Assembly (NCBI GenBank): GCA_947495795.1
Contig: CANMAI010000008.1
Span: 186,001-250,000, forward strand
Source of the DNA: an uncultured Paracoccaceae bacterium
Lineage (GTDB): Bacteria; Pseudomonadota; Alphaproteobacteria; Rhodobacterales; Rhodobacteraceae
Direction of reading: 5' to 3'
Length of the DNA stretch: 64,000 nt
Shown: positions 37,676 through 46,334 of the stretch, piece by piece
Layout of the letters: every line of letters starts with the position of its first letter
Position numbering within the stretch: the first letter of the stretch is position 1
Position numbers and translations under genes: made by a program
The notes under the pieces: generated by a model
The model's input: the letters and a program-made list of their open reading frames with translations, nothing else
What the model was told of the DNA's origin: nothing
The model's database searches: none

Positions 37676-39343
37676 ATGACAGACGCGAGCCACGCCTTCG
37701 ATACCCCTGTTCTCCCCGACCTTCGCGCCCTCACCACAGCCGCGATGCCCGTTCTGGAGGCGTATCTCGATGCGGCCCGCGCCAAGCTTTCCTCAGATCT
37801 CGGCTCCAAACCGGGGCCCGAGATGCTGGAGCGTCATCAGCACGCGCTCCACGGCCTCGCCTGGCTCGCCACCTATGTGGAAGGCCTGCGCCAGATGAAC
37901 AACTGGGCCGAGGCCCTGCATGCAGAAGGCCGCTTCGGCCCGCTCGAAGAGCTGATCCTCCAGATCGCCTTCGGAGAATACATCGCCCAGATCAAGGGCG
38001 GCATCCCGATGTCTCAATCGGAGATCATACGCCCCGCAGATCTCGGCCTCGAAAACGCCCTTGCGGCCTTCAGCACGCCCGCCATTGATGTGCTGGTCAA
38101 ACGCGGCAATTCCGATGCCGCCCGCCACGCCCTCACCACCCTCATAGCGGAACGCCAGGGCGTCTCCGTCTTCGGCACCTCCGGCCTCGATGATGAGATG
38201 GAGATGGTCCGCGAACAATTCCGCCGCTTCGCAGAGGACAAGGTGGCCCCCCACGCCCATGCATGGCATCTCAACGATGAACTGATCCCGATGGAGATCA
38301 TCACGGAGATGGCCGAGCTTGGCACCTTCGGCCTCACCATCCCGGAAGAATACGGCGGCTTCGGCATGTCCAAGACGGCGATGTGCGTTGTCTCCGAAGA
38401 ACTCTCGCGCGGCTATATCGGTGTCGGCTCCCTCGGCACCCGCACAGAGATTGCCGCCGAACTCATCCTCTGCGGCGGCACCGAAGCGCAGAAACAGCAC
38501 TGGCTCCCGAAACTCGCTTCCGGCGAAACACTCCCCACCGCCGTCTTCACCGAACCCAACACAGGCTCCGATCTCGGCGCCCTCAAAACCCGAGGCACCG
38601 AAAGCCCGGAGGGTTGGACACTCACAGGCAACAAAACCTGGATCACCCACGCCGCCCGAACAGATGTCATGACAGTCCTCGCCCGCACAATCCCGGGCAC
38701 GAACGACCACAAGGGCCTCTCGATGTTCCTGGCCGAGAAAACCCGTGGAACTGATGAGGCACCCTTCCCGGATGCCACCATCTCAGGCGGAGAGATCGAA
38801 GTGCTCGGCTACCGCGGCATGAAGGAATACACACTCGCGCTGGACGACCACAAAGTGCCACCCGAGGCCCTGCTCGGCGGAGAACAGGGCCAGGGCTTCA
38901 AACAACTCATGCAAACCTTCGAGTCCGCCCGCATCCAGACAGCCGCCCGCGCCATCGGCGTTGCCCAGAACGCGCTCGAACTCGGCCTCGCCTACGCGAA
39001 AGACCGGACAGCCTTCGGCAAGGCCACAATCAATTTTCCCCGCGTCTACGGCAAACTCAGCCTGATGGCGGTGGAGATTATGATCGCCCGCCAACTCACC
39101 TACTTTTCAGCCCGGGAAAAAGACGAAGGCCGCCGCTGCGACCTTGAGGCCGGCATGGCCAAGCTCCTCGGCGCCCGCGTCGCATGGGCCGCCGCCGACA
39201 GTTCCCTCCAGATCCACGGCGGCAACGGCTTCGCGCTGGAATACCCCATCAGCCGCGTCCTTTGCGATGCCCGCATCCTCAACATTTTCGAAGGTGCGGC
39301 TGAAATCCAGGCCCAGGTCATAGCCCGCCGCCTCCTCGCGTGA
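37676..39343 (+). CDS. mcd: (2S)-methylsuccinyl-CoA dehydrogenase
   Basis: 555 residues. Residues 1-150 are an extra N-terminal helical domain (LPDLRALTTAAMPVLEAYLDAARAKLSSDLGSKPGPEMLERHQ) followed by a full acyl-CoA dehydrogenase: FTEPNTGSDLGALKTRG, TGNKTWITHAARTD, FESARIQTAARAIGVAQNALELGLAYAKDRTAFGK and QIHGGNGFALEYPISRVLCDARILNIFEGAAEIQAQVIARRLLA. The long N-terminal form is characteristic of Mcd, which makes mesaconyl-CoA in the ethylmalonyl-CoA pathway. Electrons go to ETF (15.4 kb). Confidence 0.92.
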   Translation: MTDASHAFDTPVLPDLRALTTAAMPVLEAYLDAARAKLSSDLGSKPGPEMLERHQHALHGLAWLATYVEGLRQMNNWAEALHAEGRFGPLEELILQIAFGEYIAQIKGGIPMSQSEIIRPADLGLENALAAFSTPAIDVLVKRGNSDAARHALTTLIAERQGVSVFGTSGLDDEMEMVREQFRRFAEDKVAPHAHAWHLNDELIPMEIITEMAELGTFGLTIPEEYGGFGMSKTAMCVVSEELSRGYIGVGSLGTRTEIAAELILCGGTEAQKQHWLPKLASGETLPTAVFTEPNTGSDLGALKTRGTESPEGWTLTGNKTWITHAARTDVMTVLARTIPGTNDHKGLSMFLAEKTRGTDEAPFPDATISGGEIEVLGYRGMKEYTLALDDHKVPPEALLGGEQGQGFKQLMQTFESARIQTAARAIGVAQNALELGLAYAKDRTAFGKATINFPRVYGKLSLMAVEIMIARQLTYFSAREKDEGRRCDLEAGMAKLLGARVAWAAADSSLQIHGGNGFALEYPISRVLCDARILNIFEGAAEIQAQVIARRLLA

Positions 39344-39651
39344 GGGTGGGCTACAGCGCTTCGAAATCAAGCTGACACACAGCGTCTCCAAAGGCGCGGC
39401 AGGGTTGAGCGATCAGGTATATCTGGAAGCGCTACAGCACCCAAATCCTTCTCTGATGACTTTGATTTTCGCGTCAAAAGCTGGCCCAACCTAGGGCAAT
39501 ATGAGAAAACTGCCGCCTGTGCAAAATGCCGCGAAGGTCTCAAAAGAGCCCAAACTCCCAGATGCTGCATGTTGCCCGAACGGCGGCTTCATTCCCGGTT
39601 TTGTTGAATGAATCTCTTGCCTGGGGCAACCACGGCGGTTACGCAAAACCG
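39344..39651. other. 308-base gap between mcd and the LRR gene
   Basis: No gene supported. An in-frame extension of the next gene to 39526 is open but its residues do not resemble the repeat protein. GC drops across this stretch, marking the left edge of a compositionally different patch. Confidence 0.4.
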
Positions 39652-40491
39652 ATGATTGAGGATAACAAGAAAAACGACCTTTCCTTTTCGGGGAGACTGA
39701 CGCCCAGAAAAATGCGCGCAATGACCCCAAGCAACGAGGTCAAAACGCTTACCGTATCTAGCAACACGTTTTTCCACCGAAAGTTAGCGGATGAACTCGC
39801 ACAATGGCCCCGTATCAAAGAGGTCTTGCTTTGGGGCACAGTGAGCAAGGCGGCATTACAGCGCCTTTTGTCATTGGCGGAGATTCACGAAATCTACGTG
39901 ATGGAGCTGCACAAGCACGGGAACCTCTGCGGCATTGATCAATCGAGCTCGTTGCGGGTTTTCAGAGGTGGTTGGCTTTCCGCACGCGATCTAAGAGCAC
40001 TAACGCAGCTCCAGAATTTGGAAACGTTGAGCGCGCAAAACTCCTCTGTAAACCAACAGGTTATAGAGATGATCGTCAAAAGTAGCTCGTTGACAAATTT
40101 AGACCTTGAGGCGTCCAACCTTGACGATGTCATGGCAAAAGAGTTGGCCAAATCCTCAAAGATTACGCAGCTGGATGTTGGCGCAACACGATTGGGTCCA
40201 TCCGGTTTGCAAGAAATTTGTAAGATGACGCAGTTGCGCGAACTGGATATTTGGGCACTGGACTTAGACGAGCACGACCTAGACTGTTTGGAAGCGCTCC
40301 CAAATCTCGAATACTTGTCGGTTGGGGGTTACGACAGTCAAGAGCGGCTTAAGTCAAAGAATGTGTTGGCGCAACTTGCAAAACTTCCATCGCTGCGACG
40401 AGTTTGGCTTGATGGAATTCCTGTTTCCGAGAGCGAGGCTAACGAACTGAGAGCACGCTACGAAAATGCTCAAATCACATTTGCGGCATAG
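39652..40491 (+). CDS. leucine-rich-repeat protein, probably acquired
   Basis: 279 residues from ATG 39652 (MIEDNKKNDLSFSGRLT); an in-frame ATG at 39526 is alternative. From residue 85 on it holds about eight irregular leucine-rich repeats of 22-25 residues: LQNLETLSAQNSSVNQQVIEMI, SSLTNLDLEASNLDDVMAKEL, SKITQLDVGATRLGPSGLQEI, TQLRELDIWALDLDEHDL and LPNLEYLSVGG. No signal peptide, kinase or NTPase domain. Codon use has many A/T third positions (ttg, aaa, gat), unlike the C-rich neighbours, so lateral transfer is likely. Function unknown. Confidence 0.75.
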   Translation: MIEDNKKNDLSFSGRLTPRKMRAMTPSNEVKTLTVSSNTFFHRKLADELAQWPRIKEVLLWGTVSKAALQRLLSLAEIHEIYVMELHKHGNLCGIDQSSSLRVFRGGWLSARDLRALTQLQNLETLSAQNSSVNQQVIEMIVKSSSLTNLDLEASNLDDVMAKELAKSSKITQLDVGATRLGPSGLQEICKMTQLRELDIWALDLDEHDLDCLEALPNLEYLSVGGYDSQERLKSKNVLAQLAKLPSLRRVWLDGIPVSESEANELRARYENAQITFAA

Positions 40492-40673
40492 CGGCCATCG
40501 GTGCAAACGCAGCGAATGCCTCAAAAGTCCCGCTTGCCTGCATCCACAAGCCATGCAGCAGAGGTCAGCGGTGAGCCCACTTGCACCATGTCGCAAGAAT
40601 GACGGCTTTGCTGATGAATGCTTCTGCCCCGTCCGATTTGACAATATCGTGCCTTACAGATGACGATTGCCCA

Positions 40674-41453
40674 ATGACGGAAACAGAGCGGGACGTTCGC
40701 CAATACAACGATGCACCCTCTCGCGTCGTCGTGCTTCACGGCGGGCCAGGGGGTGCGGGCGAGGTCGAACCATTTGCCCGTGAACTCGGGCGCAGAGGCC
40801 ATGCCGTACTGGAACCTTTTCAGACGCGCCAAACCGTGGGTGGGCAGGTAGATGAACTCAGCGCACAAATCGGGCGGTACTGCACGACACCCGTAGCTGT
40901 CATCGGATGGTCTTGGGGCGCGTGGCTCGGATGTTTGCTTGCGGCGCAACACGAGAAGTTGGTCCGCACGCTCATCCTTGTAGGGTGCGGACCGTTCGAA
41001 GCGCGCTACACCTCAGCGATCCGAACCACGAAGAACTCTCGTCTGACGAACGACGAGCGCATGGAATTGAAAGCTCTCCGCCCCAAGGATGGAGACGCCG
41101 CCGACATCGCGCGCTTCCTCGAACTCAGTGATGTGGCAGATACCTACGCACGAGATACCTCCCCGCAACCCAGTGTTACGTTCGATGGAGCAATACACGC
41201 GGCGGTCTGGCCTGAGGCGGATGACATGCGCCAGAGCGGTGCTCTTCTGAACGCCGTATCAGCCATTCGCTGTCCTGTCCTGGCAATCCACGGCGATTAC
41301 GACCCACGGCCTTCGGAGGGAGTGCAAATACCGTTGCAAGCGGCGCTCCCATCAGCACAGTTTGTTCAGCTTGCACGATGCGGACACAAGCCGTGGCAGG
41401 AAATTCATGCCAAGGATGACTTCTATCGTTTGGTAGAGAATGCAGTCGCCTGA
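40674..41453 (+). CDS. alpha/beta hydrolase
   Basis: 259 residues from ATG 40674 (MTETERDVRQYNDAPSRVVVLHGGPGGAGEVEP). HGGPGG oxyanion region, nucleophile serine in VIGWSWGAWLG, aspartate in AIHGDYDPRPSEG and histidine in LARCGHKPW make a complete triad; HGGPGG is reminiscent of proline iminopeptidase-type enzymes. Substrate unknown. It follows the repeat-protein gene by 182 bases and shares its intermediate GC content. Confidence 0.82.
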   Translation: MTETERDVRQYNDAPSRVVVLHGGPGGAGEVEPFARELGRRGHAVLEPFQTRQTVGGQVDELSAQIGRYCTTPVAVIGWSWGAWLGCLLAAQHEKLVRTLILVGCGPFEARYTSAIRTTKNSRLTNDERMELKALRPKDGDAADIARFLELSDVADTYARDTSPQPSVTFDGAIHAAVWPEADDMRQSGALLNAVSAIRCPVLAIHGDYDPRPSEGVQIPLQAALPSAQFVQLARCGHKPWQEIHAKDDFYRLVENAVA

Positions 41454-41809
41454 CGTGTTTCGAGCCCCATTGAGGAGCGGACATTTGCGCAAGTGCAGCA
41501 ATTTCACGCTTTGCCCGCGCTGCCGTCGATACGTGGGGCAGTATCGCATGGATGGTCTGGGTCAGGGATTGCGTGACGCTTGAGACGAAACTGACCGGCA
41601 GACAGACGGCGCAGAATCGGGTCAAAGGTCCACGAGGTTTCACACGCCCTTGAGTTCCACATTCCGAAACCCGTTACCTTGGAAGTAATCACTTCCATTA
41701 CCTGTCCATCGAAATGCGTGATGAAGCAGCCCTTCGGCCGCAAATCCCGGGAAAGTCGACCTCTTGCACTACCAAAACACTACCAAACCCATACGCGGTT
41801 TTGGCGCTG
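41454..41809. other. 356-base gap with a short direct repeat
   Basis: No supported gene. It holds two adjacent copies of CACTACCAAA (41767-41776 and 41778-41787) near its right edge, which coincides with the return to GC-rich sequence. No integrase or tRNA is adjacent. Confidence 0.45.
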
Positions 41810-42571
41810 TTATCGGGGCACTTCGATCCGCTGTTCCGAGCGCACCGGAATGCGCCCGTTCGCATAGGGCCTGTGGTCGTTCGTATTCAGCGTCACACTC
41901 AGAACATGGGGGCCGGATGGCAACGCGCCCACCTCCGCCTCGGGTGCATAAAGCCGCCCCAGTTTCACGCCATTCAGGTAGAGATGCGCGTGGCCAAAAC
42001 CCGGCCGGTGGCCCACATCTTCAATCGGCTCTTGAAACGTAAACCCTTCAGTTGAAACAGTAATTTTCCAATCACCGCTCGAGGGCCTTCGTGTCACATC
42101 CAGTGAAACCGAGATATTATCCACCGGTTCAAGCCGCCCCGCCGTCGGCAATACTTGCGCCGAGGCAGTTCCTACAACCCGCGCCTTCGTCCGCACCACA
42201 CCGGCCCTCTCGAACCGGAACGCCAGCGGCAATATTCGCCCCAGATCCAGCGGGCCAGATATCTCGCGCAGCACCAGAAACGCGCCGTCTTCTGCCAGTA
42301 AAGCTGCACCACCTTTCGGCAGAACTACTTGATAACCCTCTGTAATTCCAGCGATTTTCACGTCAGAAGCCGCGGCACTTTCCACACCCAACAACCTGTC
42401 CGCCGCCCCCTCATTCTCCACCCGCGCAAACACCCGCAATCCATCTTCAAAGGGTTCTGCCACAACATCGGTGATCAGGATATCATGCTGGGAACGGCCC
42501 AATGCAAACCAGCCGCCAACCGCCGCAACCCCCATAAATATAAGGATAAAAATCCCGGCTCTCGTATTCAT
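41810..42571 (-). CDS. membrane-anchored protein with PCu(A)C-like domain
   Basis: 253 residues. One N-terminal helix (AGIFILIFMGVAAVGGWFAL) anchors an extracytoplasmic region. Residues 30-135 follow the PCu(A)C beta-barrel layout (ARVENEGAADRLLGVESAAASDVKIAG...GPLDLGRILPLAFRFERAG) but lack the histidine/methionine copper ligands. The C-terminal part GFGHAHLYLNGVKLGRLYAPEAEVGALPSGPHVLSVTLNTNDHRPYA is a second beta domain with a GHAHLYLNG motif rich in histidine. Copper handling is plausible but unproven. Divergent from the next gene with a 35-base gap. Confidence 0.65.
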   Translation of the reverse strand: MNTRAGIFILIFMGVAAVGGWFALGRSQHDILITDVVAEPFEDGLRVFARVENEGAADRLLGVESAAASDVKIAGITEGYQVVLPKGGAALLAEDGAFLVLREISGPLDLGRILPLAFRFERAGVVRTKARVVGTASAQVLPTAGRLEPVDNISVSLDVTRRPSSGDWKITVSTEGFTFQEPIEDVGHRPGFGHAHLYLNGVKLGRLYAPEAEVGALPSGPHVLSVTLNTNDHRPYANGRIPVRSEQRIEVPR

Positions 42572-42606
42572 TTTGACACGCCCGAGAAAACTGTCTTTGG
42601 TGCAGC

Positions 42607-44010
42607 ATGACCATCACCAAACGCAGCGTCAACCTTCCTCTACTGCTCGCAGCGGTGGTGGTCGTGAGCACCAATCCGGCCAATGCCCATGTCTCCGAAC
42701 AAGGCTTCGTACTGCTGCTTCCAACGGATGCCTACATCGCTGCTGGTATTGGTATCATACTGGCAACATTGATTTTTCTGGCAATCTTTCACAACAGAAG
42801 CGCCGCTTTTGCAACCGCGTCACGCCATCTCTTTACCGTCCAAAACCCAGGCTGGCTCCCCACACTCACAAGCCTCATCTCCACAGCAATACTCGCCACA
42901 CTCCTCGTCATAGGCCTCACCGGCCCCCGGGACCCGCTCACCAATCTCCTTCCCCTGACGATATGGACAATCTGGTGGATCCTGTTCCCGATTGCGCAAG
43001 GCCTACTGGGCGACATCTGGTCGTGGCTCAACCCCTGGACAGGCATTAATGCACTCGCAACAAACAATAAAATGCCACCGCTCACCCTTCCAACCAAGCT
43101 CGGCCACTGGCCCGCCTGCCTCGGCTTCGGTGCCTTCAGCGCCTTTGCCCTGGCCGATCCCGCACCCGATGATCCTGCACGGCTGGCAACTTTCGTGGGC
43201 GGCTACTGGCTGATTACCGCACTCGGCATCGCTCTCTTCGGTGCCAGAGAATGGCTAGCCCGCTGCGAATGCTTCACAATTCTCCTCTCACTCTTTGCAG
43301 CGCTCTCCCCATTCCAGTACCGGAAGCGCTCATTCGGCGTACCCGGCCACGGTCTGCTGGCTGTGCAAAACCCGCCCATCTCCCTCGGCATCTTCGCACT
43401 CCTCCTCCTCAGCGTCGGAAGCTTCGATGGCCTCAACGAAACCTTCTGGTGGCTCGCCCAAATCGGGGTAAATCCCCTCGCTTTTCCGGGAAGGTCTGCT
43501 GTCATCCTGCCCACACTCGCTGGCATGGCGGGCTTCACTGTCTGTCTTTGCATCATCTTCGGTTTCTGCGTCTGGCTCGGGAAAACCCTTGCAAACAATA
43601 GAAAATCTGCCTTCTGGCAAGATTTCTCCACCTTCGCCCTCACCGTGCTGCCCATCGCGTTCGGTTACCACGTCGCCCACTATCTCACAGCCCTGATGGT
43701 AAACGGCCAATACGCAATCGCCGCCCTTACGGATCCGCTTGCAACCGGCGCCGATCACCTCAACCTCGGCACATTCTACGTCACCACCGGCTTCTTCAAC
43801 ACACAATCAACCGTCCGCCTCATATGGCTCACGCAGGCCAGCGCTGTCGTGGCTAGCCACGTACTCGCCCTCATCCTCGCCCACACCACCGCACAGCGCC
43901 TCTACGGGGCCGGAAGGCCCGCCCTCGTGAGTCAGATCCCAATGGCGCTTTTCATGGTCGCCTACACCCTTCTTGGCCTCTGGCTTCTTGCGGCACCCAA
44001 AGGTGCCTGA
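42607..44010 (+). CDS. polytopic membrane protein of unknown function
   Basis: 467 residues with a cleavable-looking N-terminus (LPLLLAAVVVVSTNPANAHVSEQGFVLLLP) and roughly ten to eleven membrane helices. Conserved-looking polar spots are WLNPWTGINAL, GYHVAHYLTALMVNGQYAIAALTDPLATGADHLNLG and FNTQS. I recall relatives being annotated as fenitrothion-hydrolase-like membrane proteins, but nothing in the sequence shows hydrolase residues. The pairing with the PCuAC-like gene suggests a metal- or redox-linked envelope role. Confidence 0.65.
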   Translation: MTITKRSVNLPLLLAAVVVVSTNPANAHVSEQGFVLLLPTDAYIAAGIGIILATLIFLAIFHNRSAAFATASRHLFTVQNPGWLPTLTSLISTAILATLLVIGLTGPRDPLTNLLPLTIWTIWWILFPIAQGLLGDIWSWLNPWTGINALATNNKMPPLTLPTKLGHWPACLGFGAFSAFALADPAPDDPARLATFVGGYWLITALGIALFGAREWLARCECFTILLSLFAALSPFQYRKRSFGVPGHGLLAVQNPPISLGIFALLLLSVGSFDGLNETFWWLAQIGVNPLAFPGRSAVILPTLAGMAGFTVCLCIIFGFCVWLGKTLANNRKSAFWQDFSTFALTVLPIAFGYHVAHYLTALMVNGQYAIAALTDPLATGADHLNLGTFYVTTGFFNTQSTVRLIWLTQASAVVASHVLALILAHTTAQRLYGAGRPALVSQIPMALFMVAYTLLGLWLLAAPKGA

Positions 44011-44059
44011 TCACTGAGCATGCCCAGGAAATATGTGGACAGACGCGGAGTAAGGCGTC

Positions 44060-44075
44060 ACGTTTTGGTTAACGT
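44060..44075. promoter_or_regulatory. candidate operator upstream of the heteroaromatic ABC operon
   Basis: ACGTT-TTGGTT-AACGT, a perfect five-base inverted repeat 33 bases before the start of the binding-protein gene. Placement suggests control of the rightward operon, but no regulator gene is in the cluster. Confidence 0.3.
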
Positions 44076-44108
44076 CGTTCTGTACCTGTTGAGATGAAGG
44101 AACCCGCC

Positions 44109-45392
44109 ATGACCAAAGCCATCGATCAAAAGCCCAGCCTCACCCGCCGCAAGACATTGAAAACATTGGGGGCCGGCGCATTGGCAGCGAGTGTTGGCTG
44201 CTACGTTCAGGCGCAGAGTTCGGCTCCGATCAAAGTTGGTTTTCAGGTGCACCGCACCGGCATCGGCGCTGCCTACGGGCGCTGGTACGACCGCACGACA
44301 CAAGCGGCAGTTGCAAAGATCAATGCCGAAGGCGGCATCAATGGCCGCCCATTGGAGATTGTGGCAGAGGATGATGGCACCGATCCTAAGAGGGGTGCCG
44401 AAGTGGTGGAGAAATTTGCCACCCAGCATGGATGCGATATCGCTTTCGGCACGCTGTTCAGCCATGTTGTTTTCGGCTCTTCACCCCGCGCGGGAGAACT
44501 GAAACTCCCTTATTTCGTAGTGTCAGAGGGCCATCACGTCGCCTCTGGAAAACTCAACCGCTATACGCTTCAACCGGGCATCACCGATGTAAAAAGCCAG
44601 GTGCAGGCCATGGCACCTTACGTTGCTGAAACGCTCGGCAAGAAGGTAACAATGATCTACCCGGATTTCGCGTTTGGCCATGATCATCGGGATTATTTCT
44701 CGGCTGCACTGGAGGCTCAGGGGGGCGAGGTTATTGCCAAGATCGCAATCCCGCCGACCGAGACCTCCTTTACCAAATACTTCCCCAAGATCCCGCGCGA
44801 CACGGAGGTGATCTATCACGTGATGGTCGGCCCTGCCGTGCTGACCTTTGTGAAGGAAATGGGCGAGTTTTTTGGCCCTTCGAAGCCGCAAATCTTTGGA
44901 TTCATTGATAGTCTTGAAGCTGTTGATCTCTCCAGCCCGGGCTTGGAATTCCTAGAGGATACCTATTTCTGGGAAGGCCATCCGCGTTATGCGCAAGCCA
45001 ACCAGACGGAGTATGACAAGACCTACAGGGCAGCTGTCGGCGTCGATAACAATGGCGCCTCGATCAGCGATCCCAAGGATGTTTCGACTTATGCCCACAT
45101 GTTCGGTTGCTGGGAAACACTGCACATCGTCAAGGCCGGGATGGAGGCCGCCGACTATCAGGGCCCAGGCGACAGGTCTAAGCTGATCGAAGCAGTGGAA
45201 GCTATGACGGATATGCCCGCCTCAGATGCGCATCCGCAAGGCGCCAAGGTCTTCAACGGCCGCACGCATCAGGTCTTCGGCCATCAGTATATTTCTCGGG
45301 TGGAAGGTGGTAAACTGGTATTGGCACATACCACGTCCATTGAGGATACCCTTTATGAAGACGAGGTGGATTATACCACTCAGTCATTCTGA
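44109..45392 (+). CDS. ABC transporter substrate-binding protein, branched-chain-amino-acid type, Tat-exported
   Basis: 427 residues from ATG 44109 after AAGGAA. The signal peptide is SLTRRKTLKTLGAGALAAS with a twin-arginine motif, so it is probably folded before export. The mature part is a type I periplasmic binding fold (IKVGFQVHRTGIGAAYGRWYDRTTQAAVAKINAEGGINGRPLEIVAEDDGTDPKRGAEVVEKF), like LivK and aromatic-acid binders. It is first in a five-subunit importer operon followed by an enamidase gene, so its ligand may be an N-heteroaromatic acid rather than leucine. Confidence 0.92.
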   Translation: MTKAIDQKPSLTRRKTLKTLGAGALAASVGCYVQAQSSAPIKVGFQVHRTGIGAAYGRWYDRTTQAAVAKINAEGGINGRPLEIVAEDDGTDPKRGAEVVEKFATQHGCDIAFGTLFSHVVFGSSPRAGELKLPYFVVSEGHHVASGKLNRYTLQPGITDVKSQVQAMAPYVAETLGKKVTMIYPDFAFGHDHRDYFSAALEAQGGEVIAKIAIPPTETSFTKYFPKIPRDTEVIYHVMVGPAVLTFVKEMGEFFGPSKPQIFGFIDSLEAVDLSSPGLEFLEDTYFWEGHPRYAQANQTEYDKTYRAAVGVDNNGASISDPKDVSTYAHMFGCWETLHIVKAGMEAADYQGPGDRSKLIEAVEAMTDMPASDAHPQGAKVFNGRTHQVFGHQYISRVEGGKLVLAHTTSIEDTLYEDEVDYTTQSF

Positions 45393-45410
45393 TAAGGTGC
45401 TGAAAACCCA

Positions 45411-46334
45411 ATGGATCTAGGGCCTTACCTTCTGCTTGCGTCTCTTGAAGGGGCGATCACAGCGTCTATTCTAGCGCTTACTGCTGTGGGTCTCAGCCTC
45501 GTGTTCGGGGTCATGCGGGTTGTGAATGTGGCGCATGGAGAGTTCTTCATGCTGGGCGCCGTGGCCTCGTGGTTCGTGGCCACATATCTCGGCACACATC
45601 CAGCCATCGGCTTCATCGCTGCATTGCTGATCGCGCCGCTGCTTGTCGGCGCGCTTGCCGCAACCGCCGATTGGCTGGTACTGCGACGTATAAACTACGA
45701 TCCCGAGCGCACGATCGTTGCTACGATCGGTCTCCTCTACATCCTCCAGCAGGGCACTTTGATGACATTCGGGCCGGATGCACGCCCGGTGGAGCCGCCT
45801 TTCAATCAGCGCCTCGCGATCCCGTGGCCAAGTTTTGAAGGTGGGTTCCATCTGACATGGCCCTGGGGCCTTGGGACGACGAGTTACAAGCTCTTCATCA
45901 TAGCCGCTGCCATCACGATCCTCTTTGGCCTTTGGGTACTGATGTCGCGCACGAAGATCGGCTTGATCATGCGCGCCACGCAGTTGGATAGAGACATGGC
46001 TCAAGCGTTTGGCATTCCGGTAGAGCGTGTGTACGCGCTGGTCTTCGGCCTTGGCGCAGGCCTTGCTGCACTGGCTGCGGTTCTGATCGTGCCCGTGCAG
46101 CAGGCCCACTATCTGATGGGCGGAGACCCGTTGCTTCTCTCCTTCATCGTGGTGATCATAGGCGGGCTTGGCAGTTTGCCCGGTACTGTGATTGCTGCCG
46201 TCTTAATAGGGCTAAGCGATGGAATTATCTCTGTTTTCTTCTCGCCAACGCTCGCCAAAATCCTTGCCACACTGCTTGTTGCACTGGTTCTTGTCTTCCG
46301 TCCGCAAGGGCTTTTGGGCAAGCGTATAGCATGA
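45411..46334 (+). CDS. ABC transporter permease, LivH type
   Basis: 307 residues (MDLGPYLLLASLEGAITASILALTAVGLSLVFGVMRVVNVAHGEFFMLG). The GLSLVFGVMRVVNVAHGEF segment is the LivH hallmark, and GLGSLPGTVIAAVLIGL near the end is the cytoplasmic contact region. Inner membrane, about eight helices. Eighteen bases after the binding-protein stop; overlaps livM by four bases. Confidence 0.95.
   Translation: MDLGPYLLLASLEGAITASILALTAVGLSLVFGVMRVVNVAHGEFFMLGAVASWFVATYLGTHPAIGFIAALLIAPLLVGALAATADWLVLRRINYDPERTIVATIGLLYILQQGTLMTFGPDARPVEPPFNQRLAIPWPSFEGGFHLTWPWGLGTTSYKLFIIAAAITILFGLWVLMSRTKIGLIMRATQLDRDMAQAFGIPVERVYALVFGLGAGLAALAAVLIVPVQQAHYLMGGDPLLLSFIVVIIGGLGSLPGTVIAAVLIGLSDGIISVFFSPTLAKILATLLVALVLVFRPQGLLGKRIA

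Noticed and set aside
41454-41809. Attachment site of a genomic island
   Set aside because: A short direct repeat is present but there is no integrase, tRNA or matching repeat at the other edge that I can see.
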